A stretch of 47,024 bases of DNA from M55B167 sp964406095. GTDB taxonomy: Bacteria > Verrucomicrobiota > Kiritimatiellia > RFP12 > UBA1067. Every line of letters starts with the position of its first letter. The stretch's first letter is position 1. This document shows, in pieces, positions 42,162 through 47,024 of this stretch. Both the position numbers and the translations under genes were made by a program. The notes beneath the pieces are model-generated. The model ran no database searches, had not been told where the DNA came from, and saw nothing but the letters and a program-made list of their open reading frames with translations. The DNA lies in NCBI GenBank assembly GCA_964406095.1, contig CAYOQJ010000024.1, positions 1-47,024 on the forward strand, read 5' to 3'.

Positions 42162-42545
42162 TCACTTCCTACCCTTCATCGCGCTACTTCGAGGTGCCGT
42201 ACGCTTACCTCCCTTTCGGGTTTTAGCGTTAGTCTTTGTTCTCTGTCCTCTGACAGGCAGGCCCTTTTTGTGACGCAAGCCTCGGTAGGTTCCGATACTG
42301 ATCAAGCGGCGAATGTTCTGGGATGTTTCACGTCTCAGGTCACCCTCAACTCTGTAGTTTTCCTGTATAAAGCCAACAATTTGTCTGATCTCCTCGGGGG
42401 ACAAGTCATCGGCTTTCTTGGCGGGATCAATTTTGCACTTTTCGATCACGTTGTTGGCCCGTTTCGGGCCTATACCGTGGATATATCGCAACGAATATTC
42501 AATTCTTTTACGTCCCGGTATATCCACTCCCATCAATCTCGGCAT
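42162..42545 (-). CDS. rpsM: Ribosomal protein S13
   Basis: 127 residues from the ATG at 42545 (MPRLMGVDIPGRKRIEYSLRYIHGIG), with GGAGA upstream. The frame open to 42638 runs through rpmJ and is not family-like. The conserved RRLISIGTYRGLRHKKGLPVRGQRTKTNAKTRKG and basic C-terminus are present. It follows rpmJ by 17 bp. Confidence 0.97.
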   Translation of the reverse strand: MPRLMGVDIPGRKRIEYSLRYIHGIGPKRANNVIEKCKIDPAKKADDLSPEEIRQIVGFIQENYRVEGDLRRETSQNIRRLISIGTYRGLRHKKGLPVRGQRTKTNAKTRKGGKRTAPRSSAMKGRK

Positions 42546-42562
42546 GGCACTTTCTCCAAAAA

Positions 42563-42676
42563 TTAACCCTGACGCTGTTTGTGGCGGGGATTTGTACAAA
42601 TTATGCGAACAATACCCTGGCGTCGAACCACTCGACACCGCTCACAAAGGCGCCGTACTGAACTGCGAACTTTCAT
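42563..42676 (-). CDS. rpmJ: Ribosomal protein L36
   Basis: 37-residue protein, MKVRSSVRRLCERCRVVRRQ continuing GIVRIICTNPRHKQRQG. The zinc-ribbon residues are Cys11, Cys14, Cys27 and His32, the zinc-containing form of L36. AAGGAG stands 7 nt before the ATG. Position between map and rpsM is as in other bacteria. Confidence 0.96.
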   Translation of the reverse strand: MKVRSSVRRLCERCRVVRRQGIVRIICTNPRHKQRQG

Positions 42677-42753
42677 GGTTTACTCCTTGTTCAAAAAGGC
42701 TTGGGATTTAACCAAAAGTCCGTCACCTTGTCTACCAAAAAAACAGGAAATTC

Positions 42754-43506
42754 TCATGCCAGCGTAAGAATTTCCACTTTGTCGTCGAGCACTGCCACGG
42801 TATGCTCGAAGTGCGCGGACGGTTTCCCGTCGCGCGTTACAACTGTCCAGCCGTCATCCAGGATAACCACATCCTGAGACCCGAGGTTGACCATAGGCTC
42901 AATCGCCAGGGTCATACCGGGTTTCAAAACGGGGCCTTTTCCGGGCGAGCCGAAGTTTGGCACTTGTGGTTCTTCGTGGAGGTGACGCCCCACGCCGTGG
43001 CCCACAAACTGCCGAACGACTGAGCAACCGGAGGCTTGCGCCGCACACTCTACAGCGTGGGAGATATCCGAAAGCCTACCACCGGGTTTTGCTGCCGCAA
43101 TTGCTTGTTGCAAAGCCCGTCGGGTTGTCTCAACCAATTTAACATTATCGGGAGAAACGACACCTACCATCACGGTAGTCGCGTTATCTCCATGAAAACC
43201 TTTATAATAAACACCGACATCCAGACTGACCAGGTCGCCCGGTAATATCTCGCGATCTCCCGGGATACCGTGAATCACCTCGTTGTTAATGGATATACAC
43301 ATCGCCGCCGGGTATCCGCTATACCCCAGGAAAGAGGGTTTTGCTCCCATGGCATCTATCTCGCAACGCGCCCGGTCATCAAGTTCGCGGGTGGTTATCC
43401 CGGCGCGCACCATATCCGCTACTACTTGCAGCGCCTGTGCTGACATACGGCAGCTTACGCGCATTCCATCCAACTCTGCCGCATTTTTCAGTGGTATTCT
43501 ACTCAT
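42754..43506 (-). CDS. map: Methionine aminopeptidase, type I
   Basis: 250 residues. The dimetal site can be followed: SLDVGVYYKGFHGDNATT (two Asp), GHGVGRHLHEEPQVPNFG (His) and LAIEPMVNLG plus the final FEHTVAVLDD (Glu residues). Removes the initiator Met from nascent proteins. Its ATG overlaps the TGA of adk by 4 bp (ATGA), so the two are translationally coupled. No N-terminal SH3-type extension. Confidence 0.96.
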   Translation of the reverse strand: MSRIPLKNAAELDGMRVSCRMSAQALQVVADMVRAGITTRELDDRARCEIDAMGAKPSFLGYSGYPAAMCISINNEVIHGIPGDREILPGDLVSLDVGVYYKGFHGDNATTVMVGVVSPDNVKLVETTRRALQQAIAAAKPGGRLSDISHAVECAAQASGCSVVRQFVGHGVGRHLHEEPQVPNFGSPGKGPVLKPGMTLAIEPMVNLGSQDVVILDDGWTVVTRDGKPSAHFEHTVAVLDDKVEILTLA

Positions 43507-44150
43507 ATCAAAGCCTGTCGCACCCTCGCAACTATATTGTTGATATCTCCAACTCCGTCAATCCTGCGTAACTGGCCACGCGAGTCGTAGTAATTTATCA
43601 GCGGCATTGTTTGTTTGCGATATACATCAAGCCGGGTGCGAACCGTCTCAGGATTGTCGTCCTTCCGGGTAACGAGGGTGGCTCCACAAACATCGCAAAC
43701 ACCCTCTCTGGCCGGGCGGATTGTCTTGATGTGATAACCGGCGCCGCACTGTGGACAAGTGCGGCGGCCAGCGATGCGCTCAAATAAAATCGCATCATCA
43801 ACTTCCAGCAGCACAGCAGTTTCAAATTCAGCAGAGCTGCTGGCAACCACCTGATCTAAAATAACGGCTTGCGCCAGTGTTCGCGGGAAACCATCCAGAA
43901 GCAGGGTGCATTCAACTTCAGATCGCACAACGTAATCATTGATCATGGTGCCGATCAAACTATCCGGCACAAGCTCGCCGCGTTTCATGTAGTATTCGGC
44001 CTCAACACCAGCATGCGTTCGCCGATTGACCGCTTCACGTAACAAATCCCCGCTGGACAGATGTGCAAAACCATTGTTCTGTTTCACCAATCTGCCAGCG
44101 ATTGTTCCCTTTCCCGAACCGGGAGCACCTAGCAAAACTACAATTTTCAT
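43503..44150 (-). CDS. adk: Adenylate kinase
   Basis: 215 residues from the ATG at 44150 (MKIVVLLGAPGSGKGT; P-loop 8-16). The frame to 44171 would use TTG and include promoter sequence. LSSGDLLREAVNRR, LLDGFPRTLAQA and the long LID are present. The LID has a structural zinc site (CPQCGAGYH...GVCDVCG). Interconverts ATP+AMP and 2 ADP. There is no Shine-Dalgarno in front of the ATG, and the predicted promoter would start transcription about 5 nt upstream. It heads the ribosomal run; secY, its usual upstream neighbour, is absent. Confidence 0.96.
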   Translation of the reverse strand: MKIVVLLGAPGSGKGTIAGRLVKQNNGFAHLSSGDLLREAVNRRTHAGVEAEYYMKRGELVPDSLIGTMINDYVVRSEVECTLLLDGFPRTLAQAVILDQVVASSSAEFETAVLLEVDDAILFERIAGRRTCPQCGAGYHIKTIRPAREGVCDVCGATLVTRKDDNPETVRTRLDVYRKQTMPLINYYDSRGQLRRIDGVGDINNIVARVRQALI

Positions 44151-44154
44151 ACGG

Positions 44155-44190
44155 AAATCTAATAGTAGCAAAGATATCTGATCGCTTCAA
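44155..44190 (-). promoter_or_regulatory. Candidate sigma-70 promoter for adk
   Basis: Minus-strand TTGAAG (44190-44185), a 17-bp spacer and TACTAT (44167-44162). The expected start at about 44155 leaves only about 5 nt before the adk ATG. Confidence 0.55.
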
Positions 44191-44209
44191 CCCTGGAAAA
44201 GAACTTTTT

Positions 44210-44244
44210 TTGACCTTGTGATAACGGAGGTCAAATGCTAGCAT
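44210..44244 (+). promoter_or_regulatory. Candidate infA promoter with overlapping inverted repeat
   Basis: TTGTGA (44216-44221), a 17-bp spacer and TAGCAT (44239-44244) resemble a sigma-70 promoter. A perfect inverted repeat TTGACCT/AGGTCAA (44210-44216 and 44228-44234) overlaps the -35 box and spacer, as an operator would. Confidence 0.4.
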
Positions 44245-44275
44245 GGGTGTATTTTGAACTATCTGTTGGAGTTTT

Positions 44276-44497
44276 ATGGCAAAAGATGATGCGATAGAGG
44301 TTATTGGGACGGTTATCAAGGTTTTACCTGCGACAATGTACAAGGTCAGGCTGGAAAACGGCCATGAGGTCTTGGCGCATATTTCCGGGAAAATGCGTAA
44401 GTTTTTCATTAAAATCGCGGCGGGCGACAAGGTAACGCTGGCGATATCGCCTTATGATCTATCCAAAGGGCGGATTGTGTTCCGCCATAAGAACTGA
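44276..44497 (+). CDS. infA: Translation initiation factor IF-1
   Basis: 73-residue OB-fold protein, MAKDDAIEVIGTVIKVLPAT with the conserved VRLENGHEVLAHISGKMRK and ending YDLSKGRIVFRHK. GGAG stands before the ATG. In most bacteria infA lies between map and rpmJ or after adk-map on the same strand; here it is on the opposite strand, divergent from adk, with its own apparent promoter. Confidence 0.97.
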   Translation: MAKDDAIEVIGTVIKVLPATMYKVRLENGHEVLAHISGKMRKFFIKIAAGDKVTLAISPYDLSKGRIVFRHKN

Positions 44498-44617
44498 AAC
44501 AGCTCTCAGTGGTCAATTTGCATGCGTACGCGCAGGCAGTCATTTCGGACGACGCATGTTGAGATCGCAGATTGATTTCACAGACAAGGGGTGATGATTT
44601 TTTATTCGTCTGTTGTT

Positions 44618-45064
44618 TCAATTTATTTTAAGGGCCACGCCAACCGGTGTCACGCTCAATTCACGCACGGCTGACTCAAGGTGGATTCCGCATTCCTCCA
44701 GTAGCGGCGTGAGAGTAATTGATATTGTATCTCTTCCCACTCTTACCGAGTCGTAATGGGCAAGCCGGGCAGCCAGCATATTCATCAATTGTGGGGTCAT
44801 TGCGTCCGCAGGCATTCCTGGCAGGCCGACCGAGAGCGAAGAGAGGCTCATTTGGAGAACGCTACCGTCATTGGACACACGTATTTTCCATCTGGTTTTG
44901 AACGGAAGTGTCAGGCCCAATTTTATTTTGCCGCTGAGCACAATAGAATCACTATGAAGAGTTAGATTCAGCTCTTGAAGTTTATCGGCACTGGTGACGG
45001 CTTTTGTCAGTAGAGTTTGCAGATCGGAGTGTTCCATTAAAAGATCAACTGTCTTGATCACCAT
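44618..45064 (-). CDS. Conserved-looking protein of unknown function
   Basis: 148 residues, no signal peptide and no membrane segment. Alternating beta-strand patterns (IVLSGKIKLGLTLPFKTRWKIRVS, LQMSLSSLSVGLPGMPA, RDTISITLTPLLEECGIH) suggest a mainly beta lipid- or ligand-binding fold, loosely like DUF2993-type proteins; this is only a guess. Its ATG is 3 bp after the rimO stop, with GGAG 8 nt upstream, so it is translationally coupled to rimO. Confidence 0.75.
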   Translation of the reverse strand: MVIKTVDLLMEHSDLQTLLTKAVTSADKLQELNLTLHSDSIVLSGKIKLGLTLPFKTRWKIRVSNDGSVLQMSLSSLSVGLPGMPADAMTPQLMNMLAARLAHYDSVRVGRDTISITLTPLLEECGIHLESAVRELSVTPVGVALKIN

Positions 45065-45067
45065 TGA

Positions 45068-46405
45068 TTATGCTCCATATTGCGCTTTTAGATCATATCC
45101 ATTGAAACCGGTAAGCTGAACCGGGATAAAATCTCCGGCCTGCGCGGAATCCGGCACCCCTTTCACGACTGTTTCTCCGTCCACCTCGGGTGCCTGGCGG
45201 GGCAGGCGTCCCACCCAAATATTTCCGCGGCGTCGCAGCAGCAGAAGTTTTTCTCGGGCACCGCGCAATTTAGCGAGCCGTTTTCTGACGATATTCCGCT
45301 GCACTTTCAGCAGCTCATCCCTGCGCCGTTCGGCCACTTCAAGTGGGGGCACATCATCCATATCGAAAGCGGCGGTATCTTCCTCGGGTGAAAAGACAAA
45401 CACCCCCAGGTGATCGAAGCGGGAGTGTTGCACATATTGCATAAGATGTTCAAAGTGGCTGTCGGTCTCGCCGGGAAAGCCTACCAGGCAGGTAGTGCGC
45501 AGCACCAATCCGGGGAGGCGTGTGCGCAGTCGCTCAGTCAAATTTTGGGTAGCTTCAACCGCATGTGCGCGATTCATGGCATAGAGAATATCGGGGTGGC
45601 TGTGCTGAACCGGCAAATCCAGATATGGCACCATATGGCGGGAGTTGGCTAGAAGATCAAGCAGCGCATCTGAAACACTTGATGGATAACCATAGAGCAA
45701 ACGAATCCAGAAATCGCCATCTAATGCGTCGAGTTTTTCGAGCATCTGTTCAATTCGGCTTTCATCTCCGCGGTCGGATCCATAATTGAGTGTATCCTGT
45801 GAAATCACATTCAGTTCACGCACGCCGGCACGCACCATAGCGGCAGCTTCGTCGTAAACAGACTGAGTCGCACGGGAGCGAAAACTACCGCGAATATTCG
45901 GAATTGAGCAATAAGCGCAGCGATGGTTGCAGCCCTCGGATATTTTAAGATAGGCAAACGGCCCGCCACTGAAGAGCAGGGTAGGATAGATCGGATCAAA
46001 TAGTTTTACTGGTTCTCCTTTCGCCACACGCACAGGCTGAACGCGACCCTGCCGCAGATCATCAAGCAGTATGACGATCTGATCCAGTTCATCTATTCCC
46101 AAGAAAGCATCCACATCCGGAAAAGCTTGAGTCATGCGTTCTCGATAGCGTTGCACCATACAACCGGCCACTATGACCCGGGAGCATCCTCCGGCGGCTT
46201 TATGCGCGCAGGCGCTCAGAATGACCTCGGCGGCCTCCTCGCGAGCGATATCGATAAAGGCGCAGGTATTAATCAGGATTATGTCGGCCTGGTCGGGAGC
46301 AGCAGCTAGTTCAATTTGGCCCGACTTCAGATAACCGGCCATAATTTGTGAGTCCACCAGATTTTTTGCGCATCCCAAGCTTATAAATCCGACGCTTTCA
46401 GCCAT
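45068..46405 (-). CDS. rimO: Ribosomal protein S12 methylthiotransferase RimO
   Basis: 445-residue radical SAM enzyme that methylthiolates the Asp of ribosomal protein S12. N-terminal UPF0004 domain with three cluster Cys (FISLGCAKNLVDSQ, LINTCAFI, VAGCMVQRY), the radical SAM motif C-x3-C-x2-C in EGCNHRCAYCSIPNIRG, and a C-terminal TRAM domain. The GCAKNxVDSE-like start separates RimO from the related tRNA enzyme MiaB. AAAGGGG precedes the ATG. Downstream partner: the coupled unknown at 44618. Confidence 0.95.
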   Translation of the reverse strand: MAESVGFISLGCAKNLVDSQIMAGYLKSGQIELAAAPDQADIILINTCAFIDIAREEAAEVILSACAHKAAGGCSRVIVAGCMVQRYRERMTQAFPDVDAFLGIDELDQIVILLDDLRQGRVQPVRVAKGEPVKLFDPIYPTLLFSGGPFAYLKISEGCNHRCAYCSIPNIRGSFRSRATQSVYDEAAAMVRAGVRELNVISQDTLNYGSDRGDESRIEQMLEKLDALDGDFWIRLLYGYPSSVSDALLDLLANSRHMVPYLDLPVQHSHPDILYAMNRAHAVEATQNLTERLRTRLPGLVLRTTCLVGFPGETDSHFEHLMQYVQHSRFDHLGVFVFSPEEDTAAFDMDDVPPLEVAERRRDELLKVQRNIVRKRLAKLRGAREKLLLLRRRGNIWVGRLPRQAPEVDGETVVKGVPDSAQAGDFIPVQLTGFNGYDLKAQYGA

Positions 46406-46520
46406 TGTAATTTGCCCCTTTCACTCCGTATTTTCCGAAAAAAACAAAACAAAAAGGGTGCGTCCCGTCACCCGGAATTCACCCTTGAAAAAATAGAATT
46501 CGTTTGCAGAGAAGAGAGTT

Positions 46521-46676
46521 CTAATCCTCAACTTTGGTCTTACGCAAACCCAGACCACGATCGCCATCTTTCCACAGGCCCATTTTCTTGAGATGATTGA
46601 TCCGCTCGTAACGCTTGAGAACGTTACGTTTGGCGATAATCTTACCTGAACCTTTTAAACTGCTGTGCTGACTCAT
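46521..46676 (-). CDS. Small basic protein of the Verrucomicrobia/Chlamydiae family
   Basis: 51 residues, MSQHSSLKGSGKIIAKRNVL followed by KRYERINHLKKMGLWKDGDR and a short end GLGLRKTKVED. The pattern SLK...AKRNVLKRYERI..LKK.G.W..GDR..GL.K.K matches the PVC small basic protein family that I know as TIGR04137. AGGAG stands 9 nt before the ATG. Function is unproven; its size, charge and constant presence suggest a ribosome- or RNA-associated role. It precedes rimO on the same strand by 115 bp. Confidence 0.88.
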   Translation of the reverse strand: MSQHSSLKGSGKIIAKRNVLKRYERINHLKKMGLWKDGDRGLGLRKTKVED

Positions 46677-46775
46677 CTTTTAAAATCTCCTCTTCGCACT
46701 CTGTTATCTCTTATCAACAAGGGCTTTTAAATGTACCATAATAACGCTTAGAATCAACCGTAAAATTAAATAAAA

Positions 46776-46852
46776 TGGTGGGCCCAGCTGGACTCGAACC
46801 AGCGACCTAAGGATTATGAGTCCTCAGCTCTGACCAACTGAGCTATGGGCCC
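46776..46852 (-). tRNA. tRNA with CAT anticodon, probably tRNA-Ile2 (lysidine)
   Basis: Complete 77-nt tRNA. Acceptor GGGCCCA pairs with TGGGCCC, then A and an encoded CCA. Anticodon stem GAGGA/TCCTT with loop CTCATAA. The anticodon arm and T-arm (TCGCTGGTTCGAGTCCAGC) resemble bacterial tRNA-Ile2, in which TilS converts C34 to lysidine to read AUA. Elongator tRNA-Met is the alternative. Confidence 0.85.
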
Positions 46853-46906
46853 TTAAAAAAAGTTCGTTCAGGATATCACATTAGTAACTCTGTTTCAACT
46901 GAAAAA

Positions 46907-47024
46907 TCACTCTCCTTCAAGTGAACTCAGGGTTATTTCATCTGGAATAAATATAGCAACCCAAAACCGCCAAGCGGCTTGATTATCAAAGAAGGGTGCT
47001 CGGTGTGCCTGAAAGCCATTCTGT
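46907..47024 (-). CDS. Possible C-terminal end of a gene cut by the window edge
   Basis: An open stretch runs in from the window edge and ends at a TGA at 46907. The last residues read AWRFWVAIFIPDEITLSSLE before GE. It is 38 residues long and I do not recognise it. It could be a real gene's end or chance, as the DNA here is otherwise silent. Confidence 0.3.
   Translation of the reverse strand, partial: QNGFQAHRAPFFDNQAAWRFWVAIFIPDEITLSSLEGE

Overview
The window looks like chromosomal DNA from a free-living, Gram-negative member of the PVC superphylum, most likely Kiritimatiellota/Verrucomicrobia-like. The reasons are: (i) a 51-residue small basic protein (46521-46676) that I recognise as the family found in Verrucomicrobia and Chlamydiae; (ii) three secreted S1 sulfatases, LamG/C-type-lectin/PA14 glycan-binding proteins and a secreted FAD-dependent oxidoreductase, a set typical of sulfated-polysaccharide degraders of that group; (iii) lipid A genes (an LpxL-type acyltransferase and a divergent LpxC), so an outer membrane. 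The taxonomic call is inference from gene content.

Layout. 1-144: tRNA-fMet (cut by the edge) and tRNA-Arg. 191-7.7 kb: lipid A acyltransferase, then a glycan locus with two LamG-type surface proteins and a sulfatase. It carries three reading-frame lesions and a signal-peptide relic, and ends at tRNA-Asp. 7.8-16.6 kb (minus strand): tsaE, a 2-hydroxyacid dehydrogenase, a secreted FAD oxidoreductase, a membrane polyferredoxin with a ferredoxin partner, polA and an orphan rnfE with a cysteine tail. 16.9-22 kb (plus): M42 aminopeptidase, glycosyltransferase, two exported unknowns, queH; dgkA converges on queH. 22.4-25.3 kb (minus): sulfatase with EF-hands and a CPBP protease. 25.3-26.0 kb: a gene-poor stretch with GC-rich palindromes. 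26-30.4 kb (plus): uup, ktrB, ktrA and a YbgC thioesterase, ended by a strong terminator. 30.4-37.1 kb (minus): a membrane-tethered RRM protein, rpoD, an LpxC-like gene, a MurC-like ligase and a third sulfatase. 37.1-38.5 kb: a REP-associated (Y1/HUH) transposase between near-perfect inverted repeats. 38.5-44.2 kb (minus): rnhB, then rplQ, rpoA, rpsD, rpsK, rpsM, rpmJ, map and adk, the distal spc/alpha ribosomal operon. infA is flipped out and divergent from adk. 44.6-46.9 kb (minus): an unknown gene coupled to rimO, the PVC small basic protein and tRNA-Ile2.

How the genes fit together. Housekeeping modules (transcription, ribosome, tRNA modification by TsaE and QueH, S12 modification by RimO, K+ uptake by KtrAB) alternate with glycan-foraging genes. 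No sulfatase-maturating radical SAM enzyme is in the window, so the sulfatases would depend on one encoded elsewhere. I found no CRISPR array, prophage or recognisable defence island. The most unusual items are the inverted-repeat-bounded RAYT element, the RRM protein with a membrane anchor, the roughly 105-residue Lys/Glu/Ala-rich N-terminal extension of ribosomal protein S11, the damaged LamG locus, and adk and ktrB genes whose predicted promoters would give almost leaderless mRNAs.
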